The translations under genes and the position numbers were made by a program. 64,000 bases of DNA from Kamptonema sp. UHCC 0994 (GTDB lineage Bacteria; Cyanobacteriota; Cyanobacteriia; Cyanobacteriales; Microcoleaceae), in contig NZ_JARFTR010000156.1 of assembly GCF_029167235.1 (NCBI RefSeq), positions 1 to 64,000 of the forward strand, in the 5' to 3' direction. How positions within the stretch are numbered: position 1 is the first letter of the stretch; the number at the start of each line of letters is the position of its first letter. The notes under the pieces were generated by a model. It saw only the letters and a list, made by a program, of their open reading frames with translations, made no database searches and was not told the origin of the DNA. Below are positions 36,493 through 45,946 of the stretch, one piece after another.

Positions 36493-36721
36493 TCCAAGGA
36501 AGCGATCAAAAATTTGTGTGATGATATTGTGACACTCCTATTTAGTGACATTGGCGGGACAGGCAATTTTGCGGGGTAAACACATTCGTGAGGGTGGTGT
36601 TTCCTGTGAAGATTGGCTGCACTTTCACATATCTCTGGTTTGTCATGATATTGGATATGTTAAAGGTGTCTGCCGCGAAGATCGATGCGATTTGGGAATA
36701 TATGCAGTAATAACGCTTTAA
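36493..36721 (+). pseudogene. Remnant of an HD-domain metal-dependent phosphohydrolase
   Basis: One frame encodes NLCDDIVTLLFSDI and then hits a stop; the shifted frame from 36545 encodes TLAGQAILRGKHIREGGVS followed by CEDWLHFHISLVCHDIGYVK, with the HD dyad, and stops at 36719. This fits the front part of a cyanobacterial HD phosphohydrolase of about 300 residues (recollection) with a small deletion at the frame change and the remainder lost. A palindrome and a MITE-like end follow. Confidence 0.72.
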
Positions 36722-36745
36722 GTAGTCGGACGGAATTGATTATAT

Positions 36746-36772
36746 CAGGACTTAGGTAAAAGTATCCGTAAC
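36746..36772. repeat. Half of a caggactta-type inverted repeat
   Basis: The sequence caggacttaggtaaaagtat matches the left part of the complete hairpin at 58861-58891. Its right arm is missing, replaced by the palindrome at 36768-36817. Confidence 0.6.
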
Positions 36773-36817
36773 GCCGCCATCTTGGCGGTGACTTGACCGC
36801 CAAGATGGCGGCGTTAC
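36768..36817. repeat. Dispersed 50-bp palindrome, copy C
   Basis: The arms are gtaacgccgccatcttggcg and cgccaagatggcggcgttac, exactly complementary over 20 bases. Compared with copies B and D the arm centre differs (catctt for cctctg) symmetrically on both sides, so base pairing is kept. Confidence 0.92.
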
Positions 36818-37012
36818 GTAGGTAAACTGATGATAGATTGACGGCTGTGACATTTCTCCTCAACCATGAGTCCGCCATCCGTCTAAAGGAAGATTGCACG
36901 CAGAAAAACATTCCGTATGATGCTGTATAAAGACGGTCTTAACGGTGAGCAAATACAGCCTTGCTCTCCGTTGAGCAAATTTTGCTATTACACTATATCT
37001 GAAACTAATTTT

Positions 37013-38938
37013 ATGACACCCGTTACCCCAACTCAAACTTCAGAACAATATCATGTAACTAATCCCCAAGCAGAAGTTGAAGCTCTCGTAGAAGAAGTTA
37101 AACAAGAAAACGAGATTGATTTAGAATTTCTTTACACCAGAGATATAGAATTTCGCCAAGAAACCATTTATTTCATCGTAGTTGACCGCTTCTTTGACGG
37201 CGATGCAGAAAATAGCGAAGGCCCAAACCCCGAACTTTACGATCCAGAAGCAAAAGACTGGGGAAAATATTGGGGTGGTGACTTACAAGGAGTTATTGAC
37301 AAACTCGACTACTTAAAAAACCTGGGAATAACAGCAATCTGGCTAACTCCTTTGTTTGAGCAGGTTGAAGCCTTATTTATCGAACAAGCCGCTATTCACG
37401 GTTACTGGATTAAAGATTTTAAGCGGCTCAATCCTCGTTTTATTGCCAAAGGTGAAAACCCTTCTCTTAACGAAACCCAGGAAACAAAAACTACAACATT
37501 TGACCGCTTAATTGCTGAACTGCACAAACGGAATATGAAATTTATTCTGGATATTGTCTGCAATCACAGCAACCCAGATTTTAGCGGCAAAAAGGGCGAA
37601 CTCTACGACGACGGAGTGAAAATAGCTGATTTCAACGACGACAAAAATAACTGGTATCACCACTACGGCGAAGTTCAAAACTGGGAAGATGAATGGCAGG
37701 TACAAAACTGCGAGCTTAGTGGTTTAGCCACTTTCAATGAAAACAATATCGAATACCGAAACTACATCAAATCAGCTATTAAACAGTGGTTAGACCGAGG
37801 CGTTGATGCTTTGCGAGTGGATACAGTTAAGCATATGCCAATCTGGTTTTGGCAAGAATTTAACGCTGACATTTTAACTCACCGACCTGATGTTTTCATC
37901 TTTGGAGAGTGGATTTATAGCGATCCTAGAAGTGACCCCTCAGTGGAATTTGCCAATGAGTCTGGGATGACAATTTTGGACTTTGGTTTGTGCGTGGCAA
38001 TTCGAGGAGCTTTGGCGCAGGGTGCGGAAGAGGGATTTAATTTAATTCAGGATGTTCTGAATCTAGATCACCGTTATTACGGGGCAACGGAGTTGATTAC
38101 ATTTGTTGACAATCACGATATGCCCAGGTTTCAATCATTAAATCCTGACCCAGAAATGCTGCGGCTGGCGATTGATTTAATTATGACAACTCGCGGTATT
38201 CCCTGTATTTATTATGGCACGGAACAGTATCTCCATGATGATACAGATGGCGGTAATGACCCTTACAATCGCCCGATGATGGAAGCGTGGGAAACCGACA
38301 CGCCGATTTACCGAGATTTGCGATTACTCTCTGGTCTGCGGCGGCTAAATCCAGCTATTTCAATGGGTAGCCACTGGCAAAAGTATTTAACTCCTGATGT
38401 CTATTGTTACGTGCGGAGATATCGGGATTCAGTGGTATTTGTAGCGATGAATCGCGGCAATTCTGTGACAATTGAATCGGTTGATACTGAGTTGCCAGAT
38501 GGAGAACATACGGATGTTTTATCACGCCGCAAGTTTGAAGTAAAAGACAGGATATTGCATAATTTAGAACTCGATTCGCGGGAAGTAATTATTTTCAGCC
38601 ACGTCGGGGAGCGAGTTAAAGGGCAAGTAATTGTGCGGGTTCAGCTCAATAGCGTTCAAACTCAGCCTGGTGAGAGGATTGTGGTAATTGGAGATTGTCC
38701 AGAGTTAGGCAACTGGGATATTAGCAACGCTTACCCACTGGAATACATTAATACTAATACTTGGTTTGGGGAGATTCCTTTTAATGAAAGTGCTGGTAAG
38801 CTAATTGCTTACAAGTACGTTTTATTACGGGAGGGACAGTCACCCCTGCGAGAAAATCTCGTTTGCCGCCGCTGGGTTTTAGCTCATGAAGGAACAGTTA
38901 AATGGCGTGATAAATGGTCATCTGGCCGTGAGTCTTAA
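37013..38938 (+). CDS. Alpha-amylase family (GH13) enzyme with CBM20
   Basis: About 641 residues. The GH13 barrel starts near 50 and carries region I DIVCNHS, region II ALRVDTVKH (nucleophile D270), region III FGEWIY (acid/base E299) and region IV FVDNHD (D369). A CBM20 starch-binding domain closes the protein (about 572-640, GDCPELGNWD). No signal peptide, so it probably acts on glycogen or glucans in the cytoplasm. Start ATG 37013 is preferred; the extension to 36917 adds 32 unrelated residues. Substrate and hydrolase versus transferase action remain open. Confidence 0.88.
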   Translation: MTPVTPTQTSEQYHVTNPQAEVEALVEEVKQENEIDLEFLYTRDIEFRQETIYFIVVDRFFDGDAENSEGPNPELYDPEAKDWGKYWGGDLQGVIDKLDYLKNLGITAIWLTPLFEQVEALFIEQAAIHGYWIKDFKRLNPRFIAKGENPSLNETQETKTTTFDRLIAELHKRNMKFILDIVCNHSNPDFSGKKGELYDDGVKIADFNDDKNNWYHHYGEVQNWEDEWQVQNCELSGLATFNENNIEYRNYIKSAIKQWLDRGVDALRVDTVKHMPIWFWQEFNADILTHRPDVFIFGEWIYSDPRSDPSVEFANESGMTILDFGLCVAIRGALAQGAEEGFNLIQDVLNLDHRYYGATELITFVDNHDMPRFQSLNPDPEMLRLAIDLIMTTRGIPCIYYGTEQYLHDDTDGGNDPYNRPMMEAWETDTPIYRDLRLLSGLRRLNPAISMGSHWQKYLTPDVYCYVRRYRDSVVFVAMNRGNSVTIESVDTELPDGEHTDVLSRRKFEVKDRILHNLELDSREVIIFSHVGERVKGQVIVRVQLNSVQTQPGERIVVIGDCPELGNWDISNAYPLEYINTNTWFGEIPFNESAGKLIAYKYVLLREGQSPLRENLVCRRWVLAHEGTVKWRDKWSSGRES

Positions 38939-39435
38939 AATCCCATTAGTTTTGCTCTCCAAATGTAGATAATAATCCTCACGGGATAATTGCAGGAGCA
39001 AATTGGTAAACGCCTTTGGCGATAAGGTCAGTAATATTTCGATAGAAGTGCCTGACGGGGCAAAAACCCTGTCAGGTTTTTTACTTATATTGACACTCTC
39101 AGGGCTAAAGCCGCTGAGTTTCCCACTTACCGAACTATTTTTATGAGTTGTAATCCGCCTTTATTGTTCAGTTCGCTTAAATCGAGAATATTCTTCAAAA
39201 GGTGATATAGTAAACTTACCACAGGTTGATTTTTACTGCATATCCTATCTGGGGCAAGCTAAGTTCTTCACAAAAACTTCACATTTAACCATCCATAATT
39301 TTAGAATCTATATTTTTCATCAATTCAATTAATAGAAATACGTAGTGCCAGCGATAAATCTATTAATTTATACTTTTAGTTCTTCTGAAAACAGCAAATA
39401 GAACACTCTTTTAAATCAGAAAAATGGTATAGCAT
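38939..39435. other. Intergenic region before the diguanylate cyclase gene
   Basis: 497 bases. A clear terminator lies at 39051-39082, and a second small hairpin (ctcagggctaaagccgctga) follows at about 39097-39118. The last 300 bases are AT-rich and presumably hold the promoter of the sensor gene; no confident -10 was assigned. Confidence 0.6.
39051..39082 (+). terminator. Rho-independent terminator of the amylase gene
   Basis: Stem cctgacgggg / ccctgtcagg (one G-T pair), loop caaaaa, followed by six T residues. It is a classic intrinsic terminator, about 110 bases after the stop codon. Confidence 0.88.
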
Positions 39436-42400
39436 ATGGTTTCTAATCAACAATTCAGTCAACTTAATGATATAGCAGATGTTAATTTTTATCTCGCACA
39501 GCGATCGCAGGTACAAGAGCCACAGACCCAGAGAAAACCTCCGCTAGCTAGTGACATCTACCAAAATGTTGTAGAACTGCAAACAGAGCTAGTTTCTCGG
39601 TTTTTAGGTGATGGTACTCTCACATTTGTTAATAGAGCCTATTGCCGCTATTTTGGTAAAACACGCCGCGAATTAATCGGCACAAATTTTTTACTATTAA
39701 TTCCAGAAGTAGAACGGGAAGAAGTAAAACAGCAATTCCTATCCCTAAGTCCAAGTAACCCTGTTAAAACTTACGAAGGCACTACTGCTGATGCTAATGG
39801 AGAAATTAACTGGCAACAATGGACTATTCAAGCAATCTTCGATCCTTTGATGCGTTCGGTAGAATTTCAATCTGTTGCTCGACACATTTCAGAACAACAA
39901 TTGATAGAGCGTAGAGCAGAGTTAAAGCACCTCTCGGAAGATATAGAAAAGAAATCTTCTGAACTCAAACAGATAAAAGAGGAACTGCAAAATATTTATA
40001 GCGTTTTAGCTGTTATTGCTCAAGACATTACAGAACGCAAACAAATAGAGCAAAGTCTACAAGAAAAGACTCAACAATTGCAGGCAATTATTGAAATGAC
40101 TGGAGAAGGAATCACTCTGAGCGATGCAGCAGGTTGCTTTGAAATTTTTAATACAACGATGCAAAAAATTACCGGCTATACTATTGCTGAGGCTAATAAT
40201 AGTAGTGATTTTATCAGATTGCTGCATCCTGAAGAACAAGAATTTAGGGAAGCACAGGAACGACTTGAGCAAGTAAGAGAAAAAGGTAAAATATCAGACA
40301 TTAAAACCACTATTTTCACCAAAAATAAAATTAGAAAAAGCCTGCTAATATCTACGTCAGTTGTGCGTTGTAAAAACAGAGATATGTTTTTAAGTGCCTA
40401 TCGAGAACTCAGTGAAAATCAGCAAATTGAGTCGGCTCTTTGCTCAAATGAAGAGTATTTTCGCCACTTCTTAGAAAATTCTCCTATTGGCATGATTATT
40501 TGCGATCGTAAATCTCGCATTATCAGTGTCAATACAATAGTATGTAAGATGCTCGGTTATACCGAATCTGAAATGTTGTCTTTGAATATTGCCGATATTA
40601 ACAAGCCAGAAATCCTAGAAAAAAATCGGATTTTAAATGAGCAAAATTTGCTGAAAAAATTACCGATTTATCAAGTAGAAAAATGTTTTATCAAGAAAAA
40701 TAAAGAATCTGTTTGGGTGAACGTAGTCGTTAAGTTAATTCGCGACCAAAAAGGAGAAACCCTTTATGGTTTTGGCATTGTTGAAGACATTACAGATCGC
40801 AAGCTGTTAGAAGCAATTATTCAAGAGAGCGAAGACAGATTTTGTGCTATTTTTGAGCAATCTGCTGTCGGTATGAGTGCCCTGACACTGGATGATAAAT
40901 TTTTCCGAATCAATCAAAAACTTTGTGATATATTAGGTTACACCCACGCAGAAATGCTAAGCTTAAATTTTCAAGATATCACTCATCCAGATGATATCGC
41001 TACTGATATTATTTACAAACAACGCCTCTTGTGCGGTGAAATTTCAAATTACTCAATAGAGAAGCGCTGCATCACTAAACAAGGAGTTCTTGTTTGGGGA
41101 AAAATGAGTTTATCCGCAGTTTGCAATCGCACCGGACAACCGCATTATTTAATCGTCGCTGTTGAAGATATTAGCGATCGCAAACAAGCCGAAGTAGCTC
41201 TTCAAGAATCCGAGGCAAAATACCGAGCATTAATGAACGATGCTGGCGACGCAATTATGCTAGTAGATATGCAAGGAAATATCCTAGAAGCCAATACAAA
41301 TGCAGAAGAATTATTGGGGTATCAAAAAGGGGAATTAGTGAAAATGCACGCCAGTCAAATTCACCCACTCCCAGAGCGAAAAAGAGTAATGACAGAATTT
41401 ATGAAAAGTATCAAAAAAGGAGTAGCCTGGTTGCCAAATACTCTGGTACTTCAAAAAGGAGGTCAAACAGTTTGGGTAGATATTAACTCTAGAGTAGTTG
41501 AATGGGGAGGTGGCGACAAAGTTATGCAGACAATTTTTCGGGATATCACCTACCGAGTGCAATTAGAAAACACACTTAAACAACAAGCTGAAAGAGAACG
41601 GTTAGTAAGAGGTATCGCTCAAAATATTCGCGAGTCTTTAAACCTCGAAGAAATTTTAAATACGACAGTTAATAAAGTTAGAGAATTTCTCCAAACTGAG
41701 CGTGTCATTATTCACCGATTCAATGCTAGTGGCAGCGGACAGATAGTTGCAGAATCTATAGCTCCTGGTTGGGGTTCAACCTTAGATTGGGCAATCAGCA
41801 ACCCCTGGATTACAAACAATCAACTTTTAGATTCGCATCAATTACGTCAAATTTGTGCCATCGAAGATATCTACAAATCTGGTTTAGAGCAGTGCCACAT
41901 TCAGTTACTAGAAACCTCCGAGATCAGAGCTGTGTTAGTCATGCCGATTCTGACTGGAGAATATCCTTCTCTCCTGTGGGGACTACTAATAGCTCACCAG
42001 TGTAGCGGGGTGCGTAAATGGCAACAATTAGAGATTAATTTATTGCAAGAATTGGCAATGCAATTAGCTCTAGGCATTCAACAATCACAACTTTACCAAC
42101 AGCTTAAAGAAGCGAATGTCGAACTGCACCAGCTTGCAACAGTAGACTGTTTAACTCAAATCGCAAACCGCCGCCGCTTTGATGAATATTTACATCAAGA
42201 GTGGTGGCGATTAACCCATGAGCAAAAACCTTTATCTTTAATCCTGTGCGATATCGACTTTTTCAAGCTCTATAACGATGCTTGCGGACATCAAGCAGGA
42301 GATAGATGCCTCAAACAAGTTGCTGATGCAATTCGCCCTGTACTGAAGCATTCAGCAGATTTAGTGGCTCGCTATGGCGGTGAAGAATTTGCCATAATTC

Positions 42401-42642
42401 TGCCCAATACTGACGCTACTATCGCTATTGATATCGCCCAAACTATCCGTTCTGCGGTCAAGGATTTGCGGATTGTTCACAAAGGTTTAGCACCAGATCG
42501 GTACGTCACTCTCAGTTTAGGAACTGCCACTGTAATTCCAGGTACACAATTTTCTCCTGAGAGGCTGATTGCTGCTGCCGATCGCGCTCTGTACTGCGCT
42601 AAAGAACAAGGTCGCGATCGAGTTTGGAGTAACGAATGTTAA
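39436..42642 (+). CDS. Multi-PAS, cyanobacteriochrome-like GAF, GGDEF diguanylate cyclase
   Basis: A 1068-residue soluble sensor predicted to make cyclic di-GMP. Five PAS units (about 50-150, 210-330, 340-450, 455-580, 590-715) are joined by coiled-coil helices. A GAF domain follows (about 740-890) with DIYKSGLEQCHIQLLE: Cys820-His821 is at the place where cyanobacteriochromes attach their bilin. The GGDEF domain (about 905-1065) has an intact active site GGEEF at 981-985. The upstream inhibitory motif RxxD reads HSAD, so product feedback is probably lost. No EAL domain. Light control is an inference from the cysteine-histidine pair. No partner gene is adjacent. Confidence 0.9.
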   Translation: MVSNQQFSQLNDIADVNFYLAQRSQVQEPQTQRKPPLASDIYQNVVELQTELVSRFLGDGTLTFVNRAYCRYFGKTRRELIGTNFLLLIPEVEREEVKQQFLSLSPSNPVKTYEGTTADANGEINWQQWTIQAIFDPLMRSVEFQSVARHISEQQLIERRAELKHLSEDIEKKSSELKQIKEELQNIYSVLAVIAQDITERKQIEQSLQEKTQQLQAIIEMTGEGITLSDAAGCFEIFNTTMQKITGYTIAEANNSSDFIRLLHPEEQEFREAQERLEQVREKGKISDIKTTIFTKNKIRKSLLISTSVVRCKNRDMFLSAYRELSENQQIESALCSNEEYFRHFLENSPIGMIICDRKSRIISVNTIVCKMLGYTESEMLSLNIADINKPEILEKNRILNEQNLLKKLPIYQVEKCFIKKNKESVWVNVVVKLIRDQKGETLYGFGIVEDITDRKLLEAIIQESEDRFCAIFEQSAVGMSALTLDDKFFRINQKLCDILGYTHAEMLSLNFQDITHPDDIATDIIYKQRLLCGEISNYSIEKRCITKQGVLVWGKMSLSAVCNRTGQPHYLIVAVEDISDRKQAEVALQESEAKYRALMNDAGDAIMLVDMQGNILEANTNAEELLGYQKGELVKMHASQIHPLPERKRVMTEFMKSIKKGVAWLPNTLVLQKGGQTVWVDINSRVVEWGGGDKVMQTIFRDITYRVQLENTLKQQAERERLVRGIAQNIRESLNLEEILNTTVNKVREFLQTERVIIHRFNASGSGQIVAESIAPGWGSTLDWAISNPWITNNQLLDSHQLRQICAIEDIYKSGLEQCHIQLLETSEIRAVLVMPILTGEYPSLLWGLLIAHQCSGVRKWQQLEINLLQELAMQLALGIQQSQLYQQLKEANVELHQLATVDCLTQIANRRRFDEYLHQEWWRLTHEQKPLSLILCDIDFFKLYNDACGHQAGDRCLKQVADAIRPVLKHSADLVARYGGEEFAIILPNTDATIAIDIAQTIRSAVKDLRIVHKGLAPDRYVTLSLGTATVIPGTQFSPERLIAAADRALYCAKEQGRDRVWSNEC

Positions 42643-42672
42643 GTAGAAGGCAGGAGAATTTACCGATCGTAG

Positions 42673-43320
42673 TTATTGGCTTTTAGATGGTGGGGACTGT
42701 TGAGGAACAGTAGTTCCCGGAGTGGGGACAGTCGGTACAGGACTAGCCCCAGGAGCACTCGGATTGAGATTAATACCACTTGGCTGCTGGTTCGGCGTAA
42801 CTGGGGCAGATTGAAACTGGTTTTGGAGCGGTTGCTGTCCCGGATTGGTAGAAGGTAACTGATACTGTTGGTTAGGATTGAAGGGAAAAGAAGGACTTGG
42901 AGAAGGTGAAGAGGAGGAACTGGGTAGAGTAGCCAAGGCCACGCGATCGCCTCCCACCTCTCGCAGGCGATCCAACACCTCCACCACACGAGCATACTTC
43001 GCATCCTTCGGAGCGTACAACACCATTAACCCGTTAGGATTTTGTTTACGGTAATCTTGTAAAACGCGATCGAGTTGATTCTCATTCATCGGTATTTGAT
43101 CGATATAAGTTTGACCAAAATCATCAATGCTAACGATCATCATGTCTCGCATCTGCGACTGTCCTGTACGAGCCTTGGGCAAATCTACATTAATCGCCTG
43201 CTGACGAGTTAGTTGTAAAGCCGCCAGCAAAAAAAATGTCAGAATGCAAAAAATGACATCAATTAAAGGAACGAGTTCAATTCGAGTCTCTTCCGCAGGA
43301 GTATCCAAATGAATCTTCAT
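42673..43320 (-). CDS. exbD: ExbD/TolR-type biopolymer transport protein
   Basis: A 215-residue protein. One N-terminal helix (about 16-36) carries the essential acidic residue in LVPLIDVIFCIL, followed by the periplasmic ExbD fold (about 45-133). The last 80 residues are a Pro/Gln/Ser-rich tail (PSPSPSFPFNPNQQYQLP) that ordinary ExbD proteins lack. With ExbB it converts proton flow into work on outer-membrane receptors or envelope proteins (family knowledge). It follows exbB by 13 bp. Confidence 0.88.
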   Translation of the reverse strand: MKIHLDTPAEETRIELVPLIDVIFCILTFFLLAALQLTRQQAINVDLPKARTGQSQMRDMMIVSIDDFGQTYIDQIPMNENQLDRVLQDYRKQNPNGLMVLYAPKDAKYARVVEVLDRLREVGGDRVALATLPSSSSSPSPSPSFPFNPNQQYQLPSTNPGQQPLQNQFQSAPVTPNQQPSGINLNPSAPGASPVPTVPTPGTTVPQQSPPSKSQ

Positions 43321-43333
43321 GGTTAGTTAGCTA

Positions 43334-44119
43334 TTAATTGTTAAAATTTGAATCTTCAACGGAGTCAGAACCACTGGTAGGTTTTGGTTCTTTCTGATGC
43401 TCTATACTTTCTTGAGCATTAAGTGAATGTTTCGGATAACCTTCCTTAGCAAAAGAGGAATTGCTATTTTCTGAACCGGGATAACGATTACTGCTAGCTT
43501 GAGACCAGTATTGGCGATATAACAACTCCAATTCATTCCCAGCCTTGCGAAACACTTTTACTTGATTGAATAAAAAAGCTTGAAAAATGCGGTAGAAAGT
43601 CAAGCTGATAATCGCCACAACCATTCCCGTAGCCGTAGAGATTAGGGCTTCGCTAATCCCCAAAGTCACTCCAGCGGTGGCAGAAGTACCAATATCACCA
43701 AGGCGAATTGTACTCAGGGAGTTAATCAAGCCTAAAACTGTTCCCAATAGTCCTAATAAAGGTGCTAGAGCAATCACAGCTTCTAATATTTTGTCACCGC
43801 GCCGCATAGAAGCTAATTCTTCATCGGCGGCGGCTTCTAGTCCCAGTCGAAAAACTTCTGGTTCTGGATTGTAGAGTCGCAGAGGGGCATAGAGAAATCT
43901 CCCAATAGGTTGCTGGTGTGCTTGTTTAGCAATCTCATTAGCCGCCGCCCAATCGCGACGTGCAGCTTCGAGGACTCGGTTGACTATCTGCTTTTCCTTG
44001 CTGATGAGGTTGGCCCAGAACCATAGACGCTCGATAATTGTACTGACAGAGAGGATGGATAAAACCAGCAGAGGGTACATGGCGGGGCCGCCCTTTGCAA
44101 TGATTTCTTGAATATTCAC
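43334..44119 (-). CDS. exbB: ExbB/TolQ/MotA-type proton channel protein
   Basis: A 261-residue protein with three membrane helices (about 14-34, 115-140, 155-180). The core [20 protein letters not shown] and [20 protein letters not shown] is characteristic of ExbB. The C-terminal 60 residues are polar and less conserved. First gene of the exbB-exbD pair. No TonB or receptor gene is adjacent. Confidence 0.9.
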   Translation of the reverse strand: MNIQEIIAKGGPAMYPLLVLSILSVSTIIERLWFWANLISKEKQIVNRVLEAARRDWAAANEIAKQAHQQPIGRFLYAPLRLYNPEPEVFRLGLEAAADEELASMRRGDKILEAVIALAPLLGLLGTVLGLINSLSTIRLGDIGTSATAGVTLGISEALISTATGMVVAIISLTFYRIFQAFLFNQVKVFRKAGNELELLYRQYWSQASSNRYPGSENSNSSFAKEGYPKHSLNAQESIEHQKEPKPTSGSDSVEDSNFNN

Positions 44120-44321
44120 GGTGTTTTCGCTCCTCCATAACTTAGTGAACTACCTACACTGACTTGGTGAGAGTCATAGTGGCATTATTACTTCTACTGG
44201 TGTTACAAAACCTTACTTGCTAGTTTCCGAGCATAGGTTTTTCGATATTACAATCCGTTATATTAGCAATTAGCCATCAGCAATTAGCAATTAGCAATTA
44301 GTATTTGCCAGCTCCGATCGC
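44120..44321. repeat. Intergenic short tandem repeats
   Basis: Contains a run of tagcaattagcaattagca (about 44266-44302). The rest is plain AT-rich spacer and would hold the exbB promoter. Confidence 0.6.
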
Positions 44322-45596
44322 TTAATATTCATCATGATCTTGAGACATATTTTGCTGTAGTGTTTGGTGTTCAAATCTGCGGTTCAGGCGGCGGTATTTT
44401 TTAGATTCCAGCTTGGGTTCGTACTTTTGCTTACCATCCGACTTGCTTTTCAACTTAAAGCTGGATTCAGCATCGCCTAATTGCTGCAAAGCGTGCGATC
44501 GCACGCTTGCTTCTCCCAAAAAATCTAGATAATGCTGATAACGCTCCCAATCACCTCGCACAACGCAATTAGGTTCATCTCGGTGCGAACAATCGCTAAA
44601 CTGGCAACTACCCTTAGCCAACCGCTGTTTTATTTCTGGGAAATATTGAGCTAACTCCTGTGGTTCACACTCCAGAGTTGGTTGATTAAAACCAGGGGTA
44701 TCTGCTAACAGTCCCCCTCCCGGTAGTTCAAATAGTTCTACATGGCGAGTGGTGTGCCTTCCCCTACCTAGTTTCCCAGAAACAGCTCCTACTCGCAGAT
44801 TGAGGTTAGGGATCAAGAGGTTAATCAAACTGGATTTACCCACGCCCGAAGGCCCGGAAATAACTGTAATCTTACCCCTTAGTTGGCTGTATAGAGAGGG
44901 GGAGGTGGGAAGCGGGGGAGCGGGGGAGCTGGGGGGCGGGGGAGCTGGGGAGCGGGGGGGCTGGGAAGATGAGGGAGATAAATCGAACCCAGTCTCCCAT
45001 TCTCCCAGTCTCCCATTCTTCCAGTCTTCCTCCAGTGCCAATCCTGCACCTGTGTGGACGCTGATAAAGGTGGGTTCGTAGCCCCAATCAGAGAGGCGAT
45101 CGCGCCACTGTTGCTGTTGTTGTGGCGTTACTAAATCGCATTTATTCAAACACAAAGAAACCTCTAAACCTGTAGATTCGGCCTTGACTAAAAACCGACT
45201 TAATGCTATAGGTTCTAAATCGGGTTCCACCAAGGCAAAAACTAGAAGAATTTGATCGGCATTGGCAATAGGAGGGCGATTGAGTTCAGTTTGACGAGAA
45301 AATACTTCTGCGATCGCGCCGCGTCCCCCCGCCCAGTCTGGTTCTTCAACTACCACGCGATCGCCAACCATCACCTGCTGACCGATTTTTTTTAGTCGCG
45401 ATCTGCGGGTACAAAGAAGTAGAAGAGGAAAAGTGTTAGGTTTGGGATTAAATTCTTCACCTGAACTTTCACAGCTATAACCTGAGACTGCATCTATCTT
45501 GTCAGCATTTACCAGTTCGGGATCTAACCGTACTTGGTAAAAATTAGCCTGAACAGCCAATACAGTACCCACAAGTAAGGACGAATTAACACTCAT
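44322..45596 (-). CDS. rsgA: Ribosome biogenesis GTPase RsgA with low-complexity insertion
   Basis: A 424-residue circularly permuted GTPase that helps mature the 30S subunit. An OB-fold N-terminus precedes the GTPase motifs in permuted order: G4 LNKCDLV, then G1 GPSGVGKSS at 248-256, then G3 DTPGF. The zinc site CQFSDCSHRDEPNC follows. Between G4 and G1 (about 203-235) is a Pro/Ser run (SSSQPPRSPAPPPPSSPAPP) encoded by G-rich repeats like those found between genes here, so a repeat seems to have invaded the frame. Last gene of the grpE-dnaK-dnaJ-tusA group. Confidence 0.93.
   Translation of the reverse strand: MSVNSSLLVGTVLAVQANFYQVRLDPELVNADKIDAVSGYSCESSGEEFNPKPNTFPLLLLCTRRSRLKKIGQQVMVGDRVVVEEPDWAGGRGAIAEVFSRQTELNRPPIANADQILLVFALVEPDLEPIALSRFLVKAESTGLEVSLCLNKCDLVTPQQQQQWRDRLSDWGYEPTFISVHTGAGLALEEDWKNGRLGEWETGFDLSPSSSQPPRSPAPPPPSSPAPPLPTSPSLYSQLRGKITVISGPSGVGKSSLINLLIPNLNLRVGAVSGKLGRGRHTTRHVELFELPGGGLLADTPGFNQPTLECEPQELAQYFPEIKQRLAKGSCQFSDCSHRDEPNCVVRGDWERYQHYLDFLGEASVRSHALQQLGDAESSFKLKSKSDGKQKYEPKLESKKYRRLNRRFEHQTLQQNMSQDHDEY
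44895..44985 (-). repeat. G-rich short repeat inside rsgA
   Basis: Units of gggggagcggggg / gctgggg on the listed strand. The same composition is found intergenically at 47110-47205 and 2222-2256. It encodes the Pro/Ser run of RsgA. Confidence 0.85.
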
Positions 45597-45670
45597 CCTT
45601 CTTCCTTCTGATTTCTTCCTTCTTCCCTCAGCTTAAAACTCATCATTTCATCCTTACTAACTAATTTTAT
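45597..45670. repeat. Short tandem repeat between tusA and rsgA
   Basis: Repeats of ttcttccttc units lie directly upstream of rsgA. The composition matches the repeats at 17290-17335 and 34826-34869. Confidence 0.75.
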
Positions 45671-45946
45671 TCATCCTTCTTCCTTCACAAGAGGACGCTG
45701 CACTTTCAGAGCAAAATAGTTTCGATCCTCAGCACTAACAAACTGGGTATCTAGAATCTGATAGCCTTCCATTGTCAGACTATCTGGTACTTGCTCAATC
45801 GGTTCGCCGGGATCTAGCCAAACTTCCAAAACTTCCCCAGGGGACATTTGCTCCAAACGGAGTTTAGTCCGCACAAAATTAATCGGACAGGGAGTCCCCC
45901 GTAGATCCATCTGGAAACTTGGCATCGAAGTTGCACTCTCGCTCAT
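45671..45946 (-). CDS. TusA/SirA-type sulfurtransferase-like protein
   Basis: A 91-residue protein of the TusA family: [20 protein letters not shown] contains the CPxP-like active-site Cys (here CPIN, so the proline after the variable residue is replaced). The segment [20 protein letters not shown] is typical. TusA relays sulfur for tRNA thiolation and cofactors (family knowledge). Its ATG overlaps the dnaJ stop by four bases (ATGA), so it is translated with dnaJ. Confidence 0.85.
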   Translation of the reverse strand: MSESATSMPSFQMDLRGTPCPINFVRTKLRLEQMSPGEVLEVWLDPGEPIEQVPDSLTMEGYQILDTQFVSAEDRNYFALKVQRPLVKEEG

